Assembly: GCA_007570785.1 (NCBI GenBank)
Contig: ML664159.1
Location: forward strand, 5,951,376 to 6,015,375
DNA: 64,000 nucleotides
DNA from: Antilocapra americana
Lineage: Eukaryota; Chordata; Mammalia; Artiodactyla; Antilocapridae
Direction of reading: 5' to 3'
In this document: one piece after another, positions 1 through 13,600 of the stretch
Layout of the letters: each line of letters begins with the position of its first letter
How positions within the stretch are numbered: the first letter of the stretch is position 1
Translations under genes and position numbers: made by a program
The notes under the pieces: generated by a model
Told to the model about the DNA's origin: nothing
Seen by the model: the letters and a program-made list of their open reading frames with translations, nothing else
Database searches by the model: none

Positions 1-1677
1 GATAAACCAGTGCAATTTTATAAGGCTGCAGTTATAAGACAATAAAATGCCCTGATAAAGACACAAAAGTCAGCCAGTCACCCAGATATTTTGGCTACAG
101 GAGGGCAGAAAACACTGGAAAATTTCTGGCTTTTTGTTCATTTGTAACTCACTGAAGATTTTTCTCCTATTCAATGACAAATTGGACTAATAAGCTGTTA
201 TGATCCATTTCACTGCCAAAAAATGTCACAAATCCTTATTCGGCTTTATGTGGCAGCAAGTCAAGCATCTAGCGAAGTCAAAAGCAGATAAAAACAAAAC
301 GACAAACAACTACCCATTCTAGAGGATCTGTGAGACAGTCAGATTTCCAAGCCTTCCTTTGATGGAAGAGGCTATGATTGTTTCCTTATCACAGCAGAAG
401 CTCGTACTATCAATAGGCAGAAGTGCCTATATGCAAATAAGGAGATTTCCACATGTGGGCCTCAGTGATTTACATAATTTCAACATATTCAAGAAAAAGA
501 AATTTGATATTGAAACTGGCTAGTCTATTGGCTTGCAGCTCTTGCATCCAAACTGGTGGGGGCGTTCAGAAAGCTCACCCTCCAAACCTGACAGCATCCT
601 GAGAGGTCACCCCAGACTTTAACTTTTCATATAAGCTTTTGGGGTAGCTGACACACTTTTATATTCTTTAAGGAACAAAAAGTCCAAAGAGAATTCCAAA
701 TAAAATCCTCTCTCTGACTTGCTTCTGAGAAGTAACACATTTGTTAATCATGGTAACAATACATATTAATAATAATCCAAGTTGTGAATTGGCTTGACCT
801 TGGGTCTAACAATATGCTAAGTCAAGCCACAAAAAAAGAAGTGCTTCAAAACAAAGGAAGGAACCCTGTGGTTTTCTGCACCGAGACCAGAAACAACTCC
901 CTTTAGCTCTCTGTTCCCATCTTTGCAGCTGGAGGCTCACTAGTGCCACCAAGTGGAGCACCGCATCAACACCACAGAAAGTCTGGAAGGCTCAAGGCTT
1001 CCAGTTAGGTCTCCAGTTAAGGACATTATCAATGGACATGAGCTTGAACAGCCTCCAGAAGACAGTGAAAGACAGGGAAGCTTGGCATGTGGCCACTCAT
1101 GGGGTCTGCAACAGTCAGACACGGCTGAGCAACTGAACCACAAAGGACATTATCTACTCTTGCCTGAGTCTCACTGTCTGAACCTGGAGCTTTTATATGC
1201 ATTATCTTGCTTCATTCTCACAACAGACCTAGGACACTGGGAGTTTCGCATCCATTTGACAGATGAGAATATAGAGGCTTTAGGCGAGGTAAGGAATTTG
1301 CTTAGTCACAGATATATTGTACAACACAGGGAATATAGCCAATCTTTTATAACTGTAAATAGAATATAACCTATAAAAATTGTGAAACACTATATTGTAC
1401 ACCTGTACCTCACTGTATATCAAGTATACCTCAGTTGAAACAAAAAACAAATCTGTTTGGTCACAAACCCAGCCAGCACTTGAGATGGTATTCAAATGCT
1501 CCCTCTGATGCCACACGTCAATCACCTTTACTTAGATTATGACCCATGTGCTGGAGCATGTGCACAGTATTCTGAACCTGAGCTTAGACATGACCAACAC
1601 ATTCTAGAGCATAAACTTGCTATTTGCAAAGACACAGCTTGACCCCAAGTAAATGACCAAGATAATTTTCTGCTTAC
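1..1677. other. Sequence downstream of the death-domain exon; no confident terminal exon
   Basis: This is the left end of the window, downstream of exon 16 on the minus strand, so it is intron or 3' flank of the FIIND-death-domain gene. Apart from an L1 3' remnant at about 1305-1455 I see no coding exon and no AATAAA signal on the minus strand. Exon 16 ends in phase 1 at a good donor, so at least one more exon must follow. It is probably beyond position 1. Confidence 0.6.
1305..1455 (+). repeat. L1 3'-end remnant
   Basis: The text around the phrases TATTGTACAACACAGGGAAT and TATATTGTACACCTGTACCT, followed by an A-rich end, matches the style of artiodactyl L1 3' untranslated tails. Similar tails occur at 46490-46745 and 55200-55420. 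The short open frames across it have no coding meaning. Confidence 0.6.
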
Positions 1678-1950
1678 CTCTCAGTACATCTTGGACTTCA
1701 ACCGAATCAACATTTTTTAAGCAATTATATAAATTCTGAGCTGTGGCATTACTCTGCTCCTTTTCTTGCCACTTCTTCAACATCTTAAACTTACTGATCG
1801 TAACATCGTCTTCCTTCTCCCGGATAGCGTCGATTTCGCTAATATTCAGCTCCAGGTTGGCAATGGCAATCTTTAACCAATCCTTCCCCAGCTTCTCAGC
1901 AAGGTTAAACAACTGAGTGTCTGTTAACAGGGTTTTAGTCTTCACCCCAT
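1678..1950 (-). CDS. Exon 16: death domain
   Basis: This 273-nt exon enters in phase 1 (acceptor TTTTAG before 1950) and leaves in phase 1 (donor AG|GTAAGC at 1678/1677). It encodes residues 416-506. The death-domain pattern is clear: [17 protein letters not shown], then a helix with [14 protein letters not shown], then [11 protein letters not shown] and an Asn-Ala-Thr before LYNCLKN. Trp440 and Trp476 fall at the two usual tryptophan positions. The pattern is not that of a CARD, which lacks the LG..W signature. Death domains bind other death domains such as FADD, PIDD, CRADD or MyD88; the partner cannot be told here. The exon is not the last, because it ends at a splice donor with no stop. 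Confidence 0.88.
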
Positions 1951-4900
1951 CTAAAAGCACACGAAGAATTCAGTAGTTCCTCTCAACACTTCATTTATAG
2001 TCACTGACAATGAAAATTCTCTTTATATAAAAAAGGAAACCATGATTTGAAACTTTAACTGCTTTTAAAATAAATTTAAGTGCCAAAAAATCCCTGCTCT
2101 CCAAACTATCTGAAGAACTGAAGGGGCTGAACTGGGGGATAATGCTCACCAGGATAATTCAATGATTCAGGGAATGAAATTGTTTTACAAAGCTGCACAA
2201 ATTAGGCTGGAGGAAAAAGAAAATCAGGCATCAAAAATAATTTATGTGGCTCAAAAAAAAGCTATACAACACTTCCCCTTGCCCATCTCTGCATCTTCAC
2301 ATACAAAGTGCTACCTTCAGTGGTCACTAAAGAGGGCAGCAAGAGATAGGAACTGCAGTCTCCATTCTGCCATCTCCTGGCATTAGGGGGAAGAGCATAT
2401 TCCACAGAAAAGTCATAGTACAGTCATTTTACAGTTAATAAAAGCAAGTAATATCAGTATCTGTTGTTCACTAAGAAACCATGTCATCATTCTAGAAGGG
2501 ATTATGTTTACCGATGCAAACCAGTGCCCCACTACAAAATACCAGCCCCAGTGGGGTTTTCTATGTTCACACTTTTCAGATGGTTGTGCTACAATGCAGC
2601 AAAGCTCACCAGGTGTAGAGCCTCGTTAAGGATCCTCCAAGCCTTACAAACCCTCGAGGTGCCGTGAGAAGAGGGTGAGAGGAAGAATCCTTCCTGCCCC
2701 TCCTCCAGAACCATAACAGATCGCTCATCTAGAGCCAACAGTCTAACGAAGGGAACCTAACATTTGTATTGAACCCTAACCCACTTAATTCAAGAATGGT
2801 TTCTAAAGGATGGCCACTGCCCCCTGGTGGTCTGCTAATGCATGTGGCTTGTGTTCCTCTATCAAAACTGCTACAAGAGAAACCACACACATCCATCAAA
2901 GATGCAAGTTCTCAAGATCATCCCCAAACCTACTGTGTCAGATTCTGTATCTAAATTTTAACAAGACCTCAAAGTGACTCAGAGTTAAGAGATAACTATA
3001 TTTTAAACAGCAATATGGTGATATGCTGAACCTCAAACTATCAGGAAGAGTCAGTATCTCAAAAAATGTTGTGAAAATACCTAAACAAAAATAAATCATT
3101 ATTAATTTATTTGCTACTACATTGTCAACTCTAAAAAGGCTGGCAATCCTTAATTTTCTAGGTAGTATTTGATCATTTTATTCTATGGCTAGCTACTTGT
3201 TCTTGAAGCTAATTTTAAATAGCCAAATAAGTGCAGAGAAGGAAAAAATTTTCCTATGTGTCCCATTCAGTTATAAGTGAATAATTTTTGAGGATCTAAT
3301 ATACAGCATGATGACTACAGTTAATAATAAATACTATGCTGTACTCCTGAGATTTGCTAAGAGAAGGTCTTATCAGTTCTACCACCAAAAACAAAAAAGG
3401 TGGCTATGTGAGGTGATAGATGTGCTAATTAATTCGACTGGTAAATATTTCACAATGTATGCGTACGTCGAAGCATCCCATTGTGTACTTATATACAATT
3501 TTTATTTGTCAACTGTATCTCAATAAAACTGAAAGAAATATGTATCCCAATTTGGTTAGGTTTTAGAAATAATTCCACAGCCTCGTTTATTTTGATGTTC
3601 ATTTAATAGAAATAATAAACAATTCTCTAGTGACATACAGTAAAATCAGACATACACCATCCTCTTCAACTCCAAGCAAATAACATCTTATTTTAGTCTA
3701 CAGAGTTTATCTGCTTTTAGATTCACACCTTCTTACAATAATAAAAGATATTTTGATGAAAGGGTTCATCTACATGAGGCCCCCAAAGCCTTAAGACCTT
3801 GTCTTGTGTAATATGAGTCTGGGTTTTTTAACTCCAGTTTGTGAATTCTGGTTGGACTTGAATTTTGAGGTACATACTCCATCTCCTGGCTCCTTGGAGT
3901 ACTGTTGTTAAGCACTTAAATCTCTACTGTATTTTCACTGCTATCAAGCCTTGATCTGTGCCCTTTAAATGGAAGAAATTAACCTGACCTTTATCTCTAA
4001 TAATTGAGCTGGTGGCTCCCTCCCTGCAAATATAGTAAATAACTGTGAAGCCAGTGAGTGCACACAGGGACTATTCACTTCTTCAGTGAACGCTCATTAT
4101 CTTCTACATTAGTGGCTGCAGGCTCAGTGCTATAGGAAACGCACAATGGGCAGGCCCTGGCCACTGACCCTACAGGCTGCAAGACCTTCCCTTGGCCCCC
4201 AGTTCTACCTTCACCAAGTGCAGGGGAGGAGTGGGCAGTCAAGGTGGAAAAGTAGGCTGGGGCAGACCACCTAGGACCTTTATCCAGGCCTGAGAAGCTT
4301 GGACACAGGGGGAAGGTAGCTGGGAGAGCAGGCACACCCAGGATATGACTCTAGGAAGACTGACCCAAGAAGAACATGTGTCAGATGAATGTCCTGGAGG
4401 AGACCAGAGGAAATGACTGATAGCCACCGAGGACATTTTTACAAACCTGAACTGTCAATCTGCTTCATTCTTTTATCATAGATCATCTCATCGGGTAAGC
4501 TGCTACTCATTTTCCGTCGCCTGTTACCTTTAAAAAAACAACAACAAATTGGCTTTCCCTTATGGTTTTATTATCCACCCATCTTCAAGCTGGACTTTTT
4601 AAAAATCATCATTCTGACAGAACAAATTAAAAAAGGATTCAAAGCTCATTCAGATGATTAAGAGTTATGGAACACTTAAGAGATCTTGAACGTTACTGGA
4701 TTTGCAAAGCAGAATTAAAATTCTAGTGAATGGAAGGAAGAGACGAGTTTAATGTCCACTTACAAGCACTTACCACTTGCGCTGCTTTTTGAAATGTTCT
4801 GTTTCTGATGCTGCTGAACCCAGTCACCTGTTAAGGTACAATAAGCAGCAGTTGGAAAGGTGGTATGAAATTGGAATTAAAGCATCGACGTGTGAAAGCA

Positions 4901-7900
4901 TGTGAAGCTCTAGGGTTTTGGTAATCTCTCTTAAATTCAAATGTGGGTTTTCACTTGGTATGTATGCAAACACCCTGAGCTTGAACTCTTTCCAGAATGT
5001 CTGGTGGGACCAGCGTTTCCCATATTTCAGTCATCTGCACACTGCTGGCATGGTATCTGCCACACCCAGAGGCCAAGAGAAATGTCATTCCTTCCGTATT
5101 TCCCTAAATCTGAAACTACAGTAAACAGAACATTGGCATCATGTGCCCTATGGAGAAGGAAGCCATAAACACTTTCAAAAAATAAATAACATCTTTAAAT
5201 TTTAAGTGAATTTATTTGTACCCTACTCCAGTATTCTTGACTGGAGAATTCCATGGACAGAGGAGTCTGGTGGGCTACAGCCCATGCGGTCGCAAAGTCG
5301 GACACGGCTAAGTGACTAACACACACACATAAAAGAATCTCATCTATGTATTATCATCATGCATTCTTGGTGGGTTCTTTGCAGAAACTTCATTATGATT
5401 TGACACTACCTGCCCCATGAGTTCAGCCCGGCTCTAACAGATGCCTATGTGTTGGGCAGGCCTTCCACAGGTCCCTTGAGAGAAGACGTCTTGTGAGTGA
5501 TGGGCAATTTCTGTTCATCATTAGGATAGGCCTCCCCAAAATAATAGAAACCAGAACCATCTTATATGGCAGAATATTATTAAGTAAGTTTTAAAAAGAA
5601 GTCTTAAAAAGTGGTCTTTAAAACCGCCAAGAGACTTCGTCTGGAAGAACATGTTATTCAGGTTGCTACATGTTAAATACCTTTATTACTGTGGCATTTT
5701 CTATCATTAAAAAGTAACATCTTTCAGGTTCATTTATTGAGCAAATTAAATAGTACAATCCCCAATAAAGTAACTAGAGTTTGGGTAAAAGGGCCTGTTT
5801 CAAACTGGCTAATTTAAGGGTATAATATTGAGAACAGGAGTCACATCTATAGAAGAGCTTCCGGCTTAAACTAGGACAGAATCCCAAATGGATTAGATTG
5901 GGTTTTGTTTCTGGAGTATAAAGCCTCAATAGCAAATATGGGCTCCGTGCACCCACTGAGTGTGGGGATTTGACGGTGGGGGCCTGAGAACCAGAGCCGG
6001 CACTTCGGTCCCAAGAACTGGGGCCTCTGCTTCTCTTAATCGAATTTTTTGATGTTATGGTGATGGGACAGACGAGTATTCTATTTGCTTTCCACCCGAG
6101 CCACTCCCCTCAACCCTCCACAACCCCCCATCTGCCAAACAGAGTTTTAATTCAAGATACAAGATACTCACACTCTCTCAGTTTTGCCTTCCATACAATT
6201 TCCTCGGAATCCATTTCAACCAAGAGCAGTTTAAACTCCACTGGTTGCTCCAGATACACTTCAATATAGCTTTTCAATTTTAAAAGTGAACCATCCACAA
6301 ATTCAATTTCCTTAAAAAAAAAAGTGGTTTTCTTAAATTTAAAAGTTGCATTAATTAACAACATAAAATGTCAGATAAGGAATAAAGGCTATGAGAAGGG
6401 TTAGAACTTAAGTGGACGCCTGTTGAAATTCTGACCTTGTAAATCCACTCCTTAACCATACCTCCTCTCACTCTCCCACTTTCAGCCCCTCCTTACTCTT
6501 ACTCAGAACTGTATTTCTACCTCATTGAAGCTTCTATGAAGCCCTTGTTTTCTAAAGTGTAACTTTTCAGCCCTTTCCTAACTTCCCCCATTTCATGTTC
6601 CCCATATGAACCTGTGCTCAACCAACAGCCACCCTCTCCTGGGTGCTTTAAGCTCCTCACCGCCTTTCTTAGGTCATTCTCTGATCTGTCCAGCTGATTT
6701 CACATTTACAGAACTATGTACAGTGTTCTGTCCACATTCCCTCATTGAACACCACCTGCCCCCAACAAATCCTTTTATCACTATTTTATGAATAAAGGAT
6801 GCCAGAGAAGTGAATGAATTTGCCCAAGTCCACATCTAAGTGGAGCTGGAATCGGAATCCATGCCTGTGACTCCAAAGTCTGAGCTCTTCACCACTATTC
6901 AGACTGTCTCCTGCCTTCCAGCGCCTCTGCGTCTCTCCAGACTGGCTAGCAAGAAATACATCTTTAAAAAAACATCAGCGAACTGCACTGGGTGTCACCA
7001 TCACAAACCAACGCCCTTGATCTGTTCCTCTTCCTTTCTGTTCCAAGTCACTAGTATCATCCTCCCAACATTCCGAGGGTCAGTCACCGAGGCCTACAAA
7101 GCCGAGACAGCGCCTCCCCTGGCCCCACTCTCCTAAACCCCTCCAGGTTCATTTCCCCAGAACTCTCCTGGGGCTCAGCCCAGCTGCACAGTCCCGTACC
7201 CTCCCTAGGCACCTGGGGCCACCTCCCCCAGGACAGCCTGGGAGAGCCAACATCACCCATGAGAAAGCCTTCCTGGAAACCCACTGCACTTGGTCCTCAT
7301 CTCTAAAGGAACATCACATTATATTGAAATTATTTCTCTACATGCATGGAGCATTTCCCTCACTACACTGGCGTCTTTGAGGGAAAAGACTGTGACTTAC
7401 TTATTTGTTAATTCTTAGCTCTTATCAGGCTGGCTGGTAACAGGCACATCTGATGTCAGTTAAGCACATCATTAATGGTGTAAAACTAATAAGAGCACCT
7501 TACATTTACACAAGAGTTTTACAACTCTCAGGAGTGCCCCAAACCATGACTTTGTATGATCCTTACAGCAACCTTGGGAGATTATCTCCATTTTATAAGC
7601 CAGAAATTTGGTTAAGAGAGAGCACACAGTTAGTGACAGACTATGCACTCAGTGACTAACTATGCAGTAGAATGCAGACTATTCAAAGCCCTCTAGCTAT
7701 CAACATCTTTTATAAGAAACAACTCCTGGGATCCCCTCGGTCTCTCTCTGGGAACGTCCACCCATTCAATATGTACTCTTCCCTCTCCTAGTGGTTCTTA
7801 ACCTTGGCAGCACATTACAGTCAGTCACCTTGGGAGCTTTAACAAGCCCAATGCCTGGGCCATTCCCGGACCAATTAAGTCAGCATCTCTGGGGGTGGGA

Positions 7901-10900
7901 CCCAAGCCACCAAATTTTTAAAGCTCCCCAGGGAAATCCATTACGCTGCACAGGCCACTCAAAGCACACCCTTCTCATTTAGTTCCACTGTCCAGACAAG
8001 GCTGCAGTCTGATTCTTGTGATTCTCTTGATGTGCCATCTGCTGGGACCTGATCGGTATGGAAGGGACGAAAATCAGCCTCTCAGATCCCAGTAGGGAGA
8101 TGGTAGCTTCAGGAGCCAAGGCAGTCGGGGCCGTGGGCGAGCTCTCCTCACAAGTGTGGCCTGGGCAGAGTGCCCACCTGCTCTGCACACTGGTTTCCTC
8201 CGCCGTGTTACTGTATGGCTCAAACGGTTCAAAGCATGTGCAGAGATGCTTTGAAATTGAAAAGGAAGGAAGACGGTCCTGATCAACCTGACTGCTTCGA
8301 CGGGGCACAAGGCCCTGATAATACCAACATAATAAAACAATGCAACATGGACCACTGCAATTGGCTCTCTTGCCTCCCACTTTTAATTTAATGGAATCAA
8401 AACATGTTTTTAACTTTTTATAAACTGTAAAACAGACAAAGGAGGTAGACAAGAGGAATTTCCATGCAGATGTCCAGACTAGATAAGCTATGGCATACAC
8501 CCAGGGCACACAATGAAAATAAACTTTAAAAATAACTAAGTCATTTCCGAGCAGCCAAAATCACTTACAAGTGTCGTGATGTGTACAGTGAATGCTTCAA
8601 ATCTAACAATTTATTCCCATAACTACTTTTCAAATGCCTTCCAGTAGGAAAAGCCCAATATCCTTTGTTAGCAACTCTTTTCCATTAACCTTTAATGCTC
8701 TGCATGACTTAAACTTGTTTTGTATTCCTTTGAAGCTAAAATTATTTGAATAACTTAATTTAAAATGCAAGAAAACTGAAAACCTTTTCAAAGGGAAAGA
8801 GAAATGAAGAGTCTATTTTTTTGATGACTGCAGTTGAACCCTGAAATTCAATAGCATCTTTGGAATAAACTGCAAGTTTAATAAAACAACTGCCTTCTTA
8901 GACACTGAGAAATAAAAAAGGAGAACAAACTGCATTATTTTTCAATATCTTCCAAATGCTGTATCTAAGAAATCTACATGCTCCCCCCACTGCTACTCCA
9001 AGTTGATTTTTTTACAGTATCTACCTCTGGGGTGATCTCAGCTTCTGGCTCACTGATCAGCCTGTACTTCTTCCCATTCTGCAGCAACTTCTGGCAAACC
9101 GGAGGCTTGTCGATTTTCATGAATTTCTTAGAGGAGTGCTTTACAGACTTGGAAATATCCTAAAGGCGGAAATAGGTTTGGGTTTTGAAATCCATCAGCA
9201 ACAACTGTGACAGTCGAAGTCAAGAGCTGGGCAGTGCATGTGCCAGCTGTATTATTTTCGTGTTCTCCTACAGAAATGAGGGCCAGGGAGGATGCCCCAC
9301 AGTGATCACAACGGGGAAAAGGCCCAGAAGTTGAGGCACCTTTGTTCTACGCATCTCTCACATAGTCAAACATCTTCCCACGAAAGCACTACAGCCAAAA
9401 GTGTCTCTTATACCCTGTGTGGCACCACCAATTTGCTTTTGAAGGGTCTGAGAACATTACATGAGCACTTGCCTTACACACGGGTACTAATTCCATGCCC
9501 GACATGTGAACAGAGAGCACCTCTTTTACTGGAAGTGGTTCCTGCTGACTCAAAGTCTGTCTCTGTCCCGCACTTGATATGTTCCCATCCTTGCTGTCAC
9601 AACTCTCTGATGTGGCCCTAGAGGGGACACCGATTTTACATGTATTGTTCCAACGCCCCCCAAGAGGTGAATATAATCTCTGGCCCAAGCTCCCTCGGTA
9701 AAGCAGCTGTATGGCTGAATATGAAATTTAGGTTTCTTGAGACAGAGTTCAAGGAAATCTTTTTCTACACAGGAAAAAAAAAAAAAAATCAACTGGAAAA
9801 GGTATGAAACACCAGCCAGGAAGGATATCCTGCCTTCCCCATGTCACACTCTCCATTGTCCTGATTGCAGCCTTCTCCGCACCTGCTGATGTAATCAGCT
9901 CCTGACCCCAGCTTCCCAGGAAGTCTGGATAATGCTCTTTCAACAGTTAACTGAATTTACTTTTAAAATATAAGGTTCATTAAATAATAGTGCTTTTTCC
10001 AAATCTAGGCTAATTCTACTTTATATGTATGTGTGTTCAGTCGCTCAGTCATACCTAACTCTTTGTGACCCCATGGACTATAGTCCACCAAGCTCCTCTG
10101 TCCATGGGATTTTCTAAGCAAGAATACTGGAGTGGGTTGCCATTTCCTCCTCCAGGAATCATACTTTAGGTGCAGTTATTTTTATACCACTTTGAAGACT
10201 ACTTTCCCAACTGAAAGTATTATCTTTAGTGAGATTACAGGAAGCATATTTTACTTTCTTAGGAGGAAACAAAAAAATCTATTACTTAAAGTTTTTACAC
10301 TTTAATACATATTGCTAGTTATAATCTGCATAACATTTTTAAAGCATGCAAATACTACAACCTAAAACCACTGGGAATGGGTAGCTTGATATAAATTCTG
10401 TAACTCAAATTATAATTCACAAAGTAGTATACTTTATCACAGCTGTGTGGATCACAATAAACTGTGGAAAATTCTGAAAGAGATGGGAATACCAGACCAC
10501 CTGACCTGCCTCTTGAGAAACCTGTATGCAGGTCAGGAAGCAACAGTTAGAACTGGACATGGAACAACAGACTGGTTTCAAATAGGAAAAGGAGTATGTC
10601 AAGGCTGTATATTGTCACCCTGCTGCTGCTGCTGCTAAGTCACTTCAGTCGTGTCCCACTCTGTGCAACCCCACAGACGGCAGCCCACCAGGCTCCCCTG
10701 TCCCCGGGATTCTCCAGGCAAGAACACTGGAGTGGGTTGCCATTTCCTTCTCTAGTCACCCTGCTTATTTAACTTATATGCAGAGTACATCATGAGAAAG
10801 GCTGGGCTGGAGGAAGCACAAGCTGGAATCAAGATTTCTGGGAGAAATATCAATAACCTCAGATATGCAGATGACACCATCCTTATGGCAGAAAGTGAAG

Positions 10901-13569
10901 AAGAACTAAACAGCCTCTTGATGAAAGTGAAAGAGGAGAGTGAAAAAATTGGCTTAAAGCTCAACATTCAGAAAACTAAGATTATGGCATCCGGTCCCAT
11001 CACTTCATGGCAAATAGATGGGGAAAGAGTGGAAACAGTAGCTGACTTTATTTTTGGGGGCTCCAAAATCACTGCAGATGGTGATTGCAGCCATGAAATT
11101 ATGAGAGGCTTAATCCTTGGAAGGAAAGTTATGACCAACCCAGACAGCATATTAAAAAGCAGAGACATTACTTTGTCAACAAAGGTCTGTCTAGTTAAGG
11201 TATGGTTTTTCCAGTGGTCATGAATGGATGTGAGAGTTGGACTATAAAGAAGGCTGAGCACTGAAGAACTGATGCTTTTGAACTGTGGTGTTGGAGAAGA
11301 CTCTTGAGAGTCCCTTGGACTGCAAGGAGATCCAACCAGTCCTTCCTAAAGGAGATCAGTCCTGAGTGTTCATTGGAAGGACTGATGTTGAAGCTGAAAC
11401 TCCAACACTTTGGCCACCTGATGTGAAGAACTGACTCATTTGAAAAAACCCTGATGCTGGGAAAGATTGAGGGCAGGAGAAGAGGATGATGGAGGATGAG
11501 ATGGTTGGATGGCATCACCGACTCAATGGACATAGGTTTGGGGAAACTCTGGGAGTTGGTGATGGACAGGGAGGCCTGGCATGCTGTGGTTCATGGGGTA
11601 GCAAAGAGTCAGACACGACTGAGCAACTGAACTGAACGCTTTTCTTTTTTTCACATCTGTCAATCCCTGATTTTGAATCCGAAAGGATAATTTTGAGTCA
11701 CTGCTTTATCTTTTGTCAGTGCTCCACTCACCCCTAAGTCACTGTAACTGTATTGACAGTGGGTCAGGGTATAAAAGGAGATTCAATCCTCTGTTCTCAA
11801 TGATATAGTTCAGAAAACTGGCTAAACAACACAGATTTATTCTGCATTCTGGAGAACGGGTTCCATTATGAATATCCAAACCCTTCCCCTCAGGTCATTC
11901 TACCTTAAACATACTGGGTGCTTTGTGAATATTTGCTGCTACAAAACCCAGAATGTTGAACCCATGAACCAAACATCAGCTTTTATCCAAAAAATTGCTC
12001 CGGAATGAGTTACCCATGAGGTGTATCTTACTGGCAGAGCTTTAAGCCAAGGAGGAATCGCCACCCTCCCTACATTTGACCCAAAGACTCGAAAAAGCCC
12101 CCCAGTGTATCCAGAGCAGGAACCTAGCCAACTATAGAATCCCAGTCACCTGGGAATACTGAGCAGGGCAGGCTCTGAGTCTGCAGATCTGGACGGTGCG
12201 GTGCTGAGATTTGGTATTTTAAGAAGCACCCTACTGATGGCAACAGCAGCTCCTGGTTCCTTGGTCCCCAAATCACATGTTCAGAAGCAAGTCTGTAGAG
12301 AATAGATGGCCTTGGCTGTTCTCTAGGGAACCCTCTCCAAGGCCAGGCCTGCTTGATTGTGCCACACCCATCTCTAGAGGTCTATTTTCCTCTCTGCTCT
12401 CCTCCTGACACTGTTTACATGTATAAACACCCATGCTCCATGGATCTGAGGACCGGGCAGTGATCTTATAACTTCTGTGAGTGAGCATGACATCAGACCC
12501 ACCGTGGGGAGACAATTAAATCAACAGAGACACCCAGATCTTAAATGAACAGACATTGTATAAAGTCTGAACACAAAGCATTCAACATTTAGTATTTACT
12601 TCCATTGACTTTACCTTGATGAAGGATTCATTATTGGTTGCTACATACACTCGAAAAGACAAGGACGGGTTGTGGTCGATGGCTTTGTACAGAATCACCG
12701 CCCCGTGGTGGAATACCGTCTCTTCACTTTGAATAACAGGTCCCACAGGAGAAAGAGAGCTCACACGCCATTTGACATGGGTTGCAGAATGGTCCACAGT
12801 ATATTCTAATGAGGCCCCGGTACTTTTCACATGTAAGACTTTGAACGTCATGTTTCCATCTCGGTCTGTTAACACATGAAGGTGAATTAGAGTTCTGGGC
12901 ACTGGATGCGTTGTGCACATACTCTCACACGTCCACACACCCACATGCCAATTAAACTTTTAGCAAACAAGTACTCACGACCCAAGCAGAGGGAATGTGG
13001 AAACTGAATGGAGGTAAGACAGAGCGGGTCACATTTAACATCAAACAAGGGTCCACCGACGGCCCAGGGCTTCACAACCAGGTCTGAGTATTTGCTCCAG
13101 GACAAGACGCAATACTTGATATCAACTTTCCTATTAACCTCAAATATCAGGCCAGTCTCCGTGCACTGGTAAGTTCCCTCTCCATCCACTTTCAGCCTGC
13201 ATTGGACAGATAAGAACACCTGTCAAGTCCTGATGTTTGTTTAGGAGAGCATTTCTTGAAAAAAAAAAAATTTTAACTCATTTTTTTTGTTGTTGTTTAA
13301 ATTCACTCAAAAGTACCGAGGGAACTCCATAACATTTTGAAGCAGCATCACAATCAAAGGAAACAATCTAAGGCCTTTCCTGGTGGCTTGGAGGTAAAGA
13401 ATTCTCCTGCCAATGCAGGAGACACAGGTCTGATTTCTGAACCAGGAAGATCCCACCAACCTCGGAGCAACTAAGCCCGTGTGCCACAGGAAAGTGGCCC
13501 TGACTCCTCACAACTAGAGAAAAGCCCGCACAGCAACAAAGACTCAGCACAGCCAAAACAAATAAAATC

Positions 13570-13600
<31 letters not shown>

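Larger units (their letters stand above)
6311..9024 (-). other. Intron 12
   Basis: This interval holds an old MIR- or L2-like stretch (about 7445-7660) and a MER5-like transposon (about 7790-7945). The remainder includes overlapping open frames on both strands near 7980-8510, which show no splice-flanked structure or family I recognise. Confidence 0.6.
9160..12614 (-). other. Intron 11, carrying a BovB copy with a nested SINE
   Basis: Between exons 11 and 12 lie a SINE fragment (about 10029-10156), a 1.2-kb BovB remnant (about 10441-11636) and a SINE inside that BovB (10625-10754). The stretches 9160-10028 and 11640-12614 show no gene or repeat I can name with confidence. Confidence 0.7.

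Noticed and set aside
806..816. Possible terminal exon (acceptor CTTGACTTAG, then codons for Ala-Tyr-Cys and a stop)
   Set aside because: The phase fits exon 16 and a pyrimidine tract precedes it, but so short an exon with no nearby polyadenylation signal is easily found by chance.
1678..1950. Exon 16 as a CARD, which would make the gene an ordinary CARD8
   Set aside because: The LG..W signature, the second Trp in FKMLKKW and the six-helix spacing are those of a death domain.
7979..8509. 176-codon minus-strand frame in intron 12
   Set aside because: Several frames on both strands are equally open, there is no acceptor-donor pair in phase with exons 12 and 13, and no recognisable domain.
10447..11223. 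Reverse transcriptase gene
   Set aside because: It is a fragment of the BovB LINE, interrupted by a SINE and frameshifted, not a host gene. The same applies at 29414-30604, 40895-41330 and 55795-57985.
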